Part shown: piece by piece, positions 48,547-56,998 of the stretch | Layout: each line of letters starts with the position of its first letter | Numbering within the stretch: the stretch's first letter is position 1 | From: an uncultured bacterium | GTDB taxonomy: Bacteria > Nitrospirota > Thermodesulfovibrionia > Thermodesulfovibrionales > Thermodesulfovibrionaceae | DNA: 64,000 nucleotides | Reading direction: 5' to 3' | Assembly: GCA_937924475.1 (NCBI GenBank) | Contig: CALDSV010000006.1 | Span: forward strand, 17,511 to 81,510 | Program-made: the position numbers and the translations under genes | Notes under the pieces: model-generated | The model's input: the letters and a program-made list of their open reading frames with translations, nothing else | Database searches by the model: none | What the model was told of the DNA's origin: nothing

Positions 48547-49554
48547 ATGATTAAAAGATTAAGCATTTTAGCTATTTTATCGGTTCTCCTTTTTCCTTGT
48601 TATGCTTTCTCTTCTGAGATGATTAATGGTGCTGGAGCAACCTTCCCTTACCCTCTCTATTCAGCTTGGGCTTCAAATTATTACAAAGCAACAAACATTA
48701 AAGTTAATTATCAATCAATTGGTTCAGGTGGAGGCATTAGACAGATAACAGAAAGAACAGTCCACTTTGGTGCTTCTGATATGGCTCTTATGCCTGATGA
48801 AATTGAAAAATCAAAACTTTTGCAGTTTCCTGCAGTTATAGGAGGAGTAGTTCCGGTAGTAAATCTTCCAAACATAGCTTCAGGTAGTTTGGTACTTGAC
48901 GGTATAACCTTGTGTGAAATATTTCTTGGTGAAATAAATAAATGGGATGATCCTAAATTAAAAGCCTTGAATCCTAATATAAATCTTCCTTCTAAACCAA
49001 TAACTGTTATTTATCGCTCCGATGGTTCTGGTACCACAGCCATATTCACCCATTACCTAAGCAGTGCTTGTAAAAAATGGTCAGAAAAAGTAGGGTATGG
49101 AACATCTGTAAAATGGAGAACAGGACTTGGAGGAAAAGGAAATGAGGGAGTTGCAAATTATGTTAAAAGAACTCCCTATTCTATAGGATATGTAGAATTT
49201 GCTTATGCAAAACAAAATAATTTGAGTGTAACAAAACTAAAAAATAAAGCAGGACAAATTGTTAAACCCGAAATTGATACCTTTGCAGAAGCTGCACTCA
49301 CTGCGTCTCTGGAACCGAAAAATCATTTCTATGCATGGTTAACCGATGCAACAGGCAAAAAAGCTTGGCCTATTACAGGAGCCACTTATATACTTCTTGC
49401 AAGAGAAAAAAATGATATTAACAAGTCAGTTATCAAATTCTTTGATTGGGCTTTTAATAATGGTGATGAAACTGCAAAAAAACTTGACTATGTACCTTTG
49501 CCTAAAAATTTAAAAGAAAAAGTGAGAACTTACTGGAAAACATACATAAAATGA
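48547..49554 (+). CDS. pstS: Second phosphate-binding protein PstS (E. coli-like type)
   Basis: INGAGATFPYPLYSAWASNY; SIGSGGGIRQITERTVHFGASD; RSDGSGTTAIFTHYLS. Confidence 0.95.
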   Translation: MIKRLSILAILSVLLFPCYAFSSEMINGAGATFPYPLYSAWASNYYKATNIKVNYQSIGSGGGIRQITERTVHFGASDMALMPDEIEKSKLLQFPAVIGGVVPVVNLPNIASGSLVLDGITLCEIFLGEINKWDDPKLKALNPNINLPSKPITVIYRSDGSGTTAIFTHYLSSACKKWSEKVGYGTSVKWRTGLGGKGNEGVANYVKRTPYSIGYVEFAYAKQNNLSVTKLKNKAGQIVKPEIDTFAEAALTASLEPKNHFYAWLTDATGKKAWPITGATYILLAREKNDINKSVIKFFDWAFNNGDETAKKLDYVPLPKNLKEKVRTYWKTYIK

Positions 49555-49588
49555 ATTTATCAAATTTTCCTTAAAGATACAAAAAAGG

Positions 49589-49624
49589 GCTCAGAGTTAT
49601 ATTTAGTTTATTTATAATCTGAGC
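49589..49624. terminator. Hairpin between convergent pstS2 and receiver gene
   Basis: GCTCAGAgTTATA ... TATAATCTGAGC inverted repeat. Confidence 0.55.
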
Positions 49625-49637
49625 TCAGAATTTTAAA

Positions 49638-50018
49638 TCAATTATTCCCTCTTTTTTTCATATGGAGAGAGATTTTTCTGTATAGTTGAAAAATATCTCC
49701 TTTTACAATATAATCAGCAATGCCCTTAAGTGTTTTCATTTCTCTTAAATAAACTTCATCATAAGAGGAATAAAATAAAACAGGAATTTTCGATTTCTCA
49801 GTAAATTCTTTGATCAAATCACAAACCAAATCTCCTGACAAAGCAGGCATATTTACATCAAGAAGAACTAAGTCTGGTTGTAAATATTTAACATTCTTAG
49901 TGATTCCAAGCCAACCTAAATTTTCAATTACCATGTATCCAGCTTTTTCAAGAAGCTTTTTAGTTGTAAATAAATCCTTTTCATCGTCATCCACTAATAA
50001 AATCTTTCCTCTTTTCAT
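49638..50018 (-). CDS. Single-domain response regulator (receiver only)
   Basis: ILLVDDDEKDL; DLVLLDVNMPALSGD; PVLFYSSYDE; K in DYIVKGD. Confidence 0.92.
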   Translation of the reverse strand: MKRGKILLVDDDEKDLFTTKKLLEKAGYMVIENLGWLGITKNVKYLQPDLVLLDVNMPALSGDLVCDLIKEFTEKSKIPVLFYSSYDEVYLREMKTLKGIADYIVKGDIFQLYRKISLHMKKRGNN

Positions 50019-50094
50019 TGTTAACTCCTCCTTTCTTTACTTTGCAGGTTTCGGAGTTTTGATTTAGAAAAATGAATTTATTCTACTTATAGAG

Positions 50095-50148
50095 AGGATA
50101 CTATCTTTTTGTTAAAGAGAAATTAAAAAAATATTAAAAAATTGTTAA
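50095..50148 (-). promoter_or_regulatory. Pho box 3: four 11-bp-phased TTAA(C/T)(A/T) hexamers, 9 nt, TATCCT -10 (for receiver gene)
   Basis: Plus-strand TGTTAA 50110, AATTAA 50121, TATTAA 50132, TGTTAA 50143; AGGATA 50095-50100. Confidence 0.75.
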
Positions 50149-50186
50149 ACTTTTTTATTTTTTCTATTTCAAAGTTTTTTAAAAAT

Positions 50187-50224
50187 AAAAGAGCCTCAAG
50201 AGACCATCCTCTCAAGGCTCTTTT
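50187..50224. terminator. Intrinsic terminator at end of the PHP/GT/phosphatase operon
   Basis: AAAAGAGCCT ... AGGCTCTTTT perfect 10-bp stem. Confidence 0.8.
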
Positions 50225-50246
50225 GGGGAGGAGGGGTGCTGCGCTC

Positions 50247-50438
50247 TTAATAAGTTTTTTTCCTTAAAAATAGAGAAATTTTTCGATAAATATGAAAAAC
50301 ATCTCCTTTCTCTATAAAGGATGCTAAGTTATCCTGTAACATCATTGAATCGATATTAAATTGATGAGATTTTAAGGATGACAAAACAGGTATCTTACTT
50401 GATTGCTTTGCTTTCTTTAAAATTTTTTCTTTTTTCAA
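50247..50438 (-). CDS. 63-aa C-terminal receiver-like microprotein (half-length paralogue of 49638..50018)
   Basis: SKIPVL...EKGDVFHIYRKISLFLRKK aligns with SKIPVL...VKGDIFQLYRKISLHMKKR; TTG start with AGGAGG SD. Confidence 0.7.
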   Translation of the reverse strand: MKKEKILKKAKQSSKIPVLSSLKSHQFNIDSMMLQDNLASFIEKGDVFHIYRKISLFLRKKTY

Positions 50439-50446
50439 TTTTCCTC

Positions 50447-51163
50447 CTATTTTCCTATGATAAGTTTTTCTGCAAAATAATAGGGTAGGCCTCTATCAAT
50501 TATGGCATCAATAACTCTTTTAATGTCATATTCCTTTCTTATAAATTGAGTACTAACCTCTTCTTCTTTTATCTCCACAAAACATACGCAAGTTCTTGGG
50601 TCACCATCCTTAGGCTTTCCAACACTTCCTGCGTTTATAAAATATTTTCCACCAATTTTTTTGAAATAAGGAATATGAGTGTGTCCGTAGATCATTATAT
50701 CTGCTCCTGCCTTTTGAGCCATCAGAATAAAAAACTTATCATGCCTGTCTTCATACCAATATAGATTATTTTTTATTGGAGTAGCATGAAAAATACTCAC
50801 TCTCTTGCCTTCTATCTGAAAATTAATTCTAAAAGGCAGATTTTTCATGAAATCTCTTGTCTTCTCAGTAACATTTTTTTTGGTCCACTGGAAGGAAAGA
50901 TGAGCCATTTCTGCTTGTAAAGAATCTTCATACTTACAACCACAGTGCTCACTGTTGTAGGCAACATTTTCATCGTAATTTCCCTGAACTCCTTCAATCT
51001 GATGCTCTATCAAAAAGTCAACAACTTCATTAACAAAAGGCGCGTAGCCACCAAGATCACCCAGGTGATAAATTTTGTCAACTCCTAATTCAATCAGTGA
51101 GTTGTAAGCAGTTTTCAAAGCCTCTATGTTACCATGAATATCGCCTAATATGCCTAATTTCAC
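50447..51163 (-). CDS. Calcineurin-like metallophosphoesterase (YfcE/MJ0936-like)
   Basis: GILGDIHGNIEAL; HLGDLGGYAP; GNYDENV; YGHTHIPY. Confidence 0.93.
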   Translation of the reverse strand: MKLGILGDIHGNIEALKTAYNSLIELGVDKIYHLGDLGGYAPFVNEVVDFLIEHQIEGVQGNYDENVAYNSEHCGCKYEDSLQAEMAHLSFQWTKKNVTEKTRDFMKNLPFRINFQIEGKRVSIFHATPIKNNLYWYEDRHDKFFILMAQKAGADIMIYGHTHIPYFKKIGGKYFINAGSVGKPKDGDPRTCVCFVEIKEEEVSTQFIRKEYDIKRVIDAIIDRGLPYYFAEKLIIGK

Positions 51164-51184
51164 TATATTTATACTCCTATAGTC

Positions 51185-52732
51185 TTAAGCTATATGATAA
51201 TTAAGATGTCTTTCCCATTCCTCCTTTGTAATTTCTCTCACAAATTGGAGGGCTTCTTTCTTTGTCATTTTAGGATTATTATATTTTAAACCTAAATATT
51301 CAGTCATCACATAATATAAGTCCGTGTTATCTATGAGGTTTTTTAACTTTGTACCAAAGGAATCTTTTCCGTATATTAAAGTAAGCTGATCTTCGGCTGT
51401 ATGATTTGTTGAGGTAAAACCAATGTTGCCTCTTCTTACCTTTGCAGGCTTTTTTAGTTTGTCTTCTTTTTCGTAGTCATAAACACTTTTCCTTAGAATA
51501 TTTCCCATGGTTGCCTCTGGCTCATACCAAATATCATTTACAATTAAAGTTCTTTTATTGGTTAATTTTGAGTATATTTCCTCTGCTTCCTGTGAAGAAA
51601 TCTCAATTTTTGTGTAAAACTCAAAAATATCTTTTACTGTCTTTAAATCTTGATTTCTCATTTTTTTAATCATATATTCAAAGGATGCTGTGTTGTTATA
51701 TTTCATTAATGCTTCAGTAGCGTCATTGTATTCTGGGCCGGTACCATTGATACCAAATCCAGAGTTTCCATGATCAGAGGTTAATATCATCACCACATCG
51801 GGATTTTTATCAATAAAATCCTTAACGATTGCGATTGTTTTGTCTAATTCATAACAATCCATCATAGCTCCGAAGGCATCATTAGCATGACAGGCATGAT
51901 CTATTCTTCCAGCTTCAATAAGAAGCAGAAAGCCTTTTTTATTCTTTGAAAGCTTCCTTAAAGCTACTGCTGTCATCTCCGGTAAAGAAGGTTGCTTATT
52001 GCCCATTTCTTTATCATTCAATCTGTCAACAAAATAACTAATGTGAGAAGAATTGAAAACACCTAAAAGAGGAACATCATCACTAACTTCTAATAAATCA
52101 TCTCTGCTGCGCAGGATCTTATAACCTTTTAAGGAAAATTCTTCATATAGATTTCTACCATCTTTCCTCTTTTCTGGATTAAAGTGTCTGTCACCTCCAC
52201 CCATAGCAACTTCCAACCTACTATTAAGTAAATCTATAGCTATGTTATCCTCATCATCTCTATTTAAATTATGACTATACCAAGCAGCTGGAGTAGCATG
52301 AGTTACTCTTGTAGTTGTTACAAATCCACAGGAATATCCTTTTTTATTGGCTAACTCAAAGAGAGTGCTTAGGTTTCTCCCATCGGGCAACACCGCTAAA
52401 TATCTATTAGCAGTTTTGGAACCTGTTGCCCAGGCAACAGAAGCAGGAGCAGAGTCAGTTACTACCGAAGATAAAGATGAGGTATTCTGGAGAAAAATCC
52501 TTGTTTTATTATCTCTTAAAAGTATAGATAAATTACTCTCTTCCTTAAATTTTCTTTCAATAAACTCGTTCATTGCCTTCATTACTCCAAGAGGAAAACC
52601 GTCACCTACTATAAATACAATACCCTTTGCTTTACTCTTCTGGTTGTTTAAGCTTGCAAAAACTTCCTCTGATGAAGCAATTAGGGAGATAAAGCTTGCC
52701 AAGGATGCTTTTAAAAAATCTCTTCTGTCCAT
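51185..52732 (-). CDS. Alkaline phosphatase, Tat-type signal
   Basis: MDRRDFLKASLASFISL signal; VVTDSAPASVAWATGSKT; LTSDHGNSGFG. Confidence 0.93.
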   Translation of the reverse strand: MDRRDFLKASLASFISLIASSEEVFASLNNQKSKAKGIVFIVGDGFPLGVMKAMNEFIERKFKEESNLSILLRDNKTRIFLQNTSSLSSVVTDSAPASVAWATGSKTANRYLAVLPDGRNLSTLFELANKKGYSCGFVTTTRVTHATPAAWYSHNLNRDDEDNIAIDLLNSRLEVAMGGGDRHFNPEKRKDGRNLYEEFSLKGYKILRSRDDLLEVSDDVPLLGVFNSSHISYFVDRLNDKEMGNKQPSLPEMTAVALRKLSKNKKGFLLLIEAGRIDHACHANDAFGAMMDCYELDKTIAIVKDFIDKNPDVVMILTSDHGNSGFGINGTGPEYNDATEALMKYNNTASFEYMIKKMRNQDLKTVKDIFEFYTKIEISSQEAEEIYSKLTNKRTLIVNDIWYEPEATMGNILRKSVYDYEKEDKLKKPAKVRRGNIGFTSTNHTAEDQLTLIYGKDSFGTKLKNLIDNTDLYYVMTEYLGLKYNNPKMTKKEALQFVREITKEEWERHLNYHIA

Positions 52733-52747
52733 TTTAAATTACCTCCT

Positions 52748-53920
52748 TTAGTGATTGAAAGCTGTTTTAAGCTTATTAAAGATAATCCTCACAGAAGATA
52801 AGTTATTATTAGGAATTATAATGGTATCCTTACCAATTTTGTAGATGTTACCCCTCCAACTTAACCTACAGCTAATAAAAGGTACAAACCAAATTAGAGC
52901 AGTTATTAGGTCTTTTATGGGTATTAGCAAAACAGAAATATTTAAAGGGGATTTAATTAGCCTACTTGTATAAAAATCAAAAGATATTTTTAAAAGAAGA
53001 GTCATGAGAAAAACTTTGAGGGACATTATGGAAAAATTATCCACAAAGAAGGTGAGAGAGGATAGAAAGAGGGGATTAGATAGAGGTTCTGTAAAATATT
53101 TTATTCCTCCTATCTTCCATCTTATCTTTGCCCACCTCGTATGCCTATTAAGAAATCTACTTAAACTCCAATATTCATTTACATTTTTGACCATATAATT
53201 ACTGAGAACAACTCCTTTGCCCTTTTCATGCATAAGCTTACCCAGCATGTAATCTTCTGCCAGTATGTCCTTTATAGCATCAAATCCTCCGATTTCCTCA
53301 AAATCCTTTTTTCTCATGAGCATTGATTTGCCAATGCTACAGGGCATTTTTAGAAATTTATCAAGAAAACATGTGGCAAGTATAACAAAAGAATTTAATT
53401 GAAGATTCTCCAGTTTTGCACCTATGCTTCTTCCCGAAACACCCACTATCAGATTTGTTATAAGGCCAGTATTTTCAGTCATGCAAGAAACTGTTTTCCT
53501 CAGATAATCTTTTCCTACATAAACATTACTATCACTTATAAGGAAGTAATCGTATTTAGAGTTTCTATAGGCAGTTATCATGTTTTTCACCTTTGGATTT
53601 AATGCTCTTTGAGAGCCATCTAATATTATCCTTACTAAATGAGGATATTTATTTTTTATCTTCTCTGCTATTCTGTAGGCAGGATCATTAACATCCTGCA
53701 AAGAAAAAATAATCTCATATTCAGGGTAGTCTTGTTTGCAAAAGCTCTCAAGATTGTCAAAAAGATTATCATCAATGCCTTTTAAAGGCTTAATTATAGA
53801 TACAGGAGGAAGAAAAGTTGAATTATAACTTTCACTTAGTTTCTTTCTCAATGCCAGAATTTGGAAAAAATAAATTGTTATGCTTACTAAAATTAATGCT
53901 AAAATTATCCATAAAAACAT
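52748..53920 (-). CDS. GT21-like glycosyltransferase (ceramide glucosyltransferase / HpnI-like)
   Basis: PPVSIIKPLKGIDDNLFDNLESF; LISDSNVYV; DILAEDYMLGKLM; RHTRWAKIRW. Confidence 0.88.
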   Translation of the reverse strand: MFLWIILALILVSITIYFFQILALRKKLSESYNSTFLPPVSIIKPLKGIDDNLFDNLESFCKQDYPEYEIIFSLQDVNDPAYRIAEKIKNKYPHLVRIILDGSQRALNPKVKNMITAYRNSKYDYFLISDSNVYVGKDYLRKTVSCMTENTGLITNLIVGVSGRSIGAKLENLQLNSFVILATCFLDKFLKMPCSIGKSMLMRKKDFEEIGGFDAIKDILAEDYMLGKLMHEKGKGVVLSNYMVKNVNEYWSLSRFLNRHTRWAKIRWKIGGIKYFTEPLSNPLFLSSLTFFVDNFSIMSLKVFLMTLLLKISFDFYTSRLIKSPLNISVLLIPIKDLITALIWFVPFISCRLSWRGNIYKIGKDTIIIPNNNLSSVRIIFNKLKTAFNH

Positions 53921-53924
53921 TAAT

Positions 53925-54614
53925 TTACCCCCTAAAAAGTGTTATTGCCACGCCTTTGTTATGCTTTATACATCTCTTTATTGAAATAATGTCTTTTTCA
54001 CAGTTAAGAAGAGTTTTCCATGAGTAAAGATGTCTTGGCTTGTGAAAATCGCTATTTGCAATATAAGGATATTTTTTAAGGCTTACCACATTGAAAACAT
54101 CATCTCTATTTGCTATTTCCCATGCATCTATATATTTCCCGTATATATCTCTGTTATTCCAAAGATATAGTGTATTCCTTATTTCTCCCCTCATGTGGTG
54201 AGGATGGCAAGCAATTATAAGGGCGTCTTGTTTTTTTGCTTCAAGAAATATATTTTCATAAGATTCACAGGCTGGGATAAAGTCTTTTATATCGAGAATT
54301 AGAATATGGGCAGATTTTTCAGAGGACAAATAATTTTTACTTATCTCAACTCCTGGAATAACGAGCATTTCGTATTTATTCCAGGCTCTCTGAGCTTCAT
54401 ATTTTATGTTTTCCATATATTCATTGAAATTTTTATGTGTAATTGTAAATCTAAATCGATGGGCAAACTTACCTATTAAACTATCTCCATTTACTACATG
54501 GTCTGTTATAGCTATAACATCAAAACCAGCCTGACCGAATATATCTACCACTTTTCTTAGCTCTATTGAACCATCAGAGTATTTAGTGTGAATGTGAAAA
54601 TCACATAACAGCAT
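53925..54614 (-). CDS. PHP-domain phosphoesterase
   Basis: CDFHIHTKYSDG; ITDHVVNGDS; PGVEIS; ANSDFHKPRHLYSWKT; start moved to internal ATG (see findings). Confidence 0.85.
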   Translation of the reverse strand: MLLCDFHIHTKYSDGSIELRKVVDIFGQAGFDVIAITDHVVNGDSLIGKFAHRFRFTITHKNFNEYMENIKYEAQRAWNKYEMLVIPGVEISKNYLSSEKSAHILILDIKDFIPACESYENIFLEAKKQDALIIACHPHHMRGEIRNTLYLWNNRDIYGKYIDAWEIANRDDVFNVVSLKKYPYIANSDFHKPRHLYSWKTLLNCEKDIISIKRCIKHNKGVAITLFRG

Positions 54615-54621
54615 ATAATTC

Positions 54622-54675
54622 ATAATAAATATTAGTTGTTACAGGATAGTTAAGAAATTTTTAAATTTCTGTTAA
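54622..54675 (-). promoter_or_regulatory. Pho box 2: four 11-bp-phased TTAACA-like hexamers, 9 nt, TATTAT -10 (for PHP/GT21/phosphatase operon)
   Basis: Plus-strand TGTTAC 54637, AGTTAA 54648, TTTTAA 54659, TGTTAA 54670; ATAATA 54622-54627. Confidence 0.78.
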
Positions 54676-54704
54676 ATTTTCATATCCCCTTATAGAATAA
54701 AATT

Positions 54705-54878
54705 TCATTTTAAAACTTGATTTATATTGCTTATTTGCTTTTCTACTTTTCCTTTGATAAAAAATGCCTCTTTCTTTGCAAGATAAGTCTTTTTAATTCT
54801 TAGCTTTTTTAATCTATTGAGGGGATACCCCTTTGAGAGGGCAACCATTTTTTCTTCAATGTAAAAAAGGATTACCAA
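54705..54878 (-). CDS. Candidate small ORF or gene remnant (57 aa, TTG start)
   Basis: Reads (M)VILFYIEEKMVALSKGYPLNRLKKLRIKKTYLAKKEAFFIKGKVEKQISNINQVLK*; AAGGA upstream; open further upstream. Confidence 0.3.
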   Translation of the reverse strand: MVILFYIEEKMVALSKGYPLNRLKKLRIKKTYLAKKEAFFIKGKVEKQISNINQVLK

Positions 54879-55015
54879 AAAGTCCTTAGAAATTCCTTTA
54901 ATGAAGGAGGAAGTGGTGGCAATAAAAACCTTTCTTAGGAAAACATTATAAAACTTGAGATTTTATATTAAAGATTGCTACTATAAATAGATTTAAAATT
55001 ATCAGGAGGTGAATT

Positions 55016-55366
55016 ATGAAATTGGATTTATTGGCCAGTAGTGCCTATGCTATGGGACCTGCCCCTCAGCAAGGTGGACAGGGAGACCCTATAATGAGTT
55101 TGATAGCAAGTCTTTTACCTTTGGTTTTAATAATTGTTGTTTTCTATTTTCTCCTCATTAGACCTCAGCAGAAAAGAGCAAAAGAACACAGACAAATGCT
55201 TGAAAATCTAAAAAGAGGAGATAAAGTAATCACTGTTGGTGGTCTTTACGGAGTGGTAGATAGTGTAAATCCAAATACAGTAGTTCTTAAAGTAGCTGAA
55301 AATGTGAAGTTAAAGTTTTCCAAGCAGTCTATTGCTGCTTTGAGACCACCTACAGATGAGGATTAA
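55016..55366 (+). CDS. yajC: Preprotein translocase subunit YajC
   Basis: YFLLIRPQQKRAKEHRQMLENLKRGDKVITVGGLYG. Confidence 0.96.
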   Translation: MKLDLLASSAYAMGPAPQQGGQGDPIMSLIASLLPLVLIIVVFYFLLIRPQQKRAKEHRQMLENLKRGDKVITVGGLYGVVDSVNPNTVVLKVAENVKLKFSKQSIAALRPPTDED

Positions 55367-55375
55367 GATATCTCA

Positions 55376-56998
55376 ATGAGAAGAGGTATATATCTAAGAA
55401 TAGCTCTGATAACCCTTACGGTAATCATGGCATTTGTCTTTTTGCTGCCAAATACTCCTTTTTTCCAATATATGCCTGATTGGTGGAAGAAAAATTTTAC
55501 CAAAAGGGGAATAGTTTTAGGTCTTGATTTAAGAGGAGGTTCTCATCTTATTTTTGAGGTAGATCTTAAAAGAGCAAGAGAAATAACCTTAGAGAGAATT
55601 GGAATGCATCTTCAGAGTCTTCTTGAAAAGAGAGGCATAAAGTCTTCTGTTAGTATCAGGGGGGAAAAGATATTTATTCAACCTTTAAGTGAAGAAGCAA
55701 AAAAAATTATAAGTGAGAATTATCCGGATCTTTCCATTTCATTGCAAGATACAAAAATTATTGCTTCACTTCCAGAAAATGCCTTCAAAAAAGTTGAAGC
55801 CACATCAATTGAGCAGGCAATAGAGGTAATTCGTAATAGAATTGATCAGCTCGGTGTTGCAGAGCCAACTATTCATAAACAAGGAGAAAGCGAAATAGTA
55901 GTGCAACTTCCCGGTGTTAAAGATCCTAAAAAAGCACTGGAAATAATAGGCAAAACAGCTCAATTAGAATTTAAACTTCTTGATGAAGAGACCCAGCTTT
56001 GGAAAGATCTTCCCTCCTTGATAAAACCTCAAGAGGAAGAGACTCTTTTAGCTCAATGGAAGTCTATTTTACCAGAAGATGATGAAATTGTCTTTCAAAA
56101 GATAACAAACAAAGAGACCGGAGAAGTGTATAAAAGACCATATATTGTTAAGAAAAATGCTCTGCTTACAGGAGATCTTTTAGCAGAAGCTCATGTAAGT
56201 ATTGATCAAAGATTTAATGAGCCTTATGTATCCCTGAGATTTAATGAAGCTGGAGCAAAAATTTTTGAAGAAATTACAGGTAAATATGTAAAAAGAAGAC
56301 TCGCAATAATTCTTGATGGAAATCTCTATTCAGCACCTGTAATTCAGGAAAAAATTGAAGGAGGTAATGCCCAGATTTCAGGTAATTTTACTCTTGAGGA
56401 AGCAAAAGATTTAGCAATCGTACTTAGAGCTGGTGCTCTTCCTGCACCTGTAAAACTTATTCAGAATGTAACAGTAGGACCTACTCTTGGAAAGGACTCT
56501 ATTGAGGCTGGGAAAAAAGCTATTTTGATAGCTGCACTCTTTGTATCTTTGTTTATGATAGTATACTATCGCCTTAGCGGTTTAATTGCTGATTTTGCTC
56601 TTCTGCTGAATATTATTCTTCTTTTAGGTGCTTTAGCTGCTCTGAATGCAACTCTTACATTGCCCGGAATTGCTGGTATAGCTTTAGCTATTGGTATGGC
56701 TGTAGATTCTAATGTTCTTATGTTTGAGAGAATAAGGGAGGAGTTAAGATTAGGTAAAACTCCAAAAGCAGCTATTGAGAGTGGTTATAAAAAAGCCTTC
56801 TGGACTATCTTTGACTCTCACGTTACCACTCTTATAACAGCAGCAGTACTATTTCATTTTGGTTCTGGTCCCATAAAAGGTTTTGCCGTAACTCTTTCCT
56901 TAGGTGTAGCAATAAATCTTTTTACTGCCCTAATTGGAACAAAGACTGTATTTGATCTTATATATATAGGAAAGGAGAGTAAGAGTCTTAGCATATGA
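55376..56998 (+). CDS. secD: Protein translocase subunit SecD
   Basis: [52 protein letters not shown]. Confidence 0.97.
   Translation: MRRGIYLRIALITLTVIMAFVFLLPNTPFFQYMPDWWKKNFTKRGIVLGLDLRGGSHLIFEVDLKRAREITLERIGMHLQSLLEKRGIKSSVSIRGEKIFIQPLSEEAKKIISENYPDLSISLQDTKIIASLPENAFKKVEATSIEQAIEVIRNRIDQLGVAEPTIHKQGESEIVVQLPGVKDPKKALEIIGKTAQLEFKLLDEETQLWKDLPSLIKPQEEETLLAQWKSILPEDDEIVFQKITNKETGEVYKRPYIVKKNALLTGDLLAEAHVSIDQRFNEPYVSLRFNEAGAKIFEEITGKYVKRRLAIILDGNLYSAPVIQEKIEGGNAQISGNFTLEEAKDLAIVLRAGALPAPVKLIQNVTVGPTLGKDSIEAGKKAILIAALFVSLFMIVYYRLSGLIADFALLLNIILLLGALAALNATLTLPGIAGIALAIGMAVDSNVLMFERIREELRLGKTPKAAIESGYKKAFWTIFDSHVTTLITAAVLFHFGSGPIKGFAVTLSLGVAINLFTALIGTKTVFDLIYIGKESKSLSI

Noticed and set aside
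54810-54850. AGGGG-ATA-CCCCT inverted repeat near yajC
   Set aside because: Stem of only 5 bp with a 3-nt loop and no T-run; within a candidate ORF; not enough to call a terminator.
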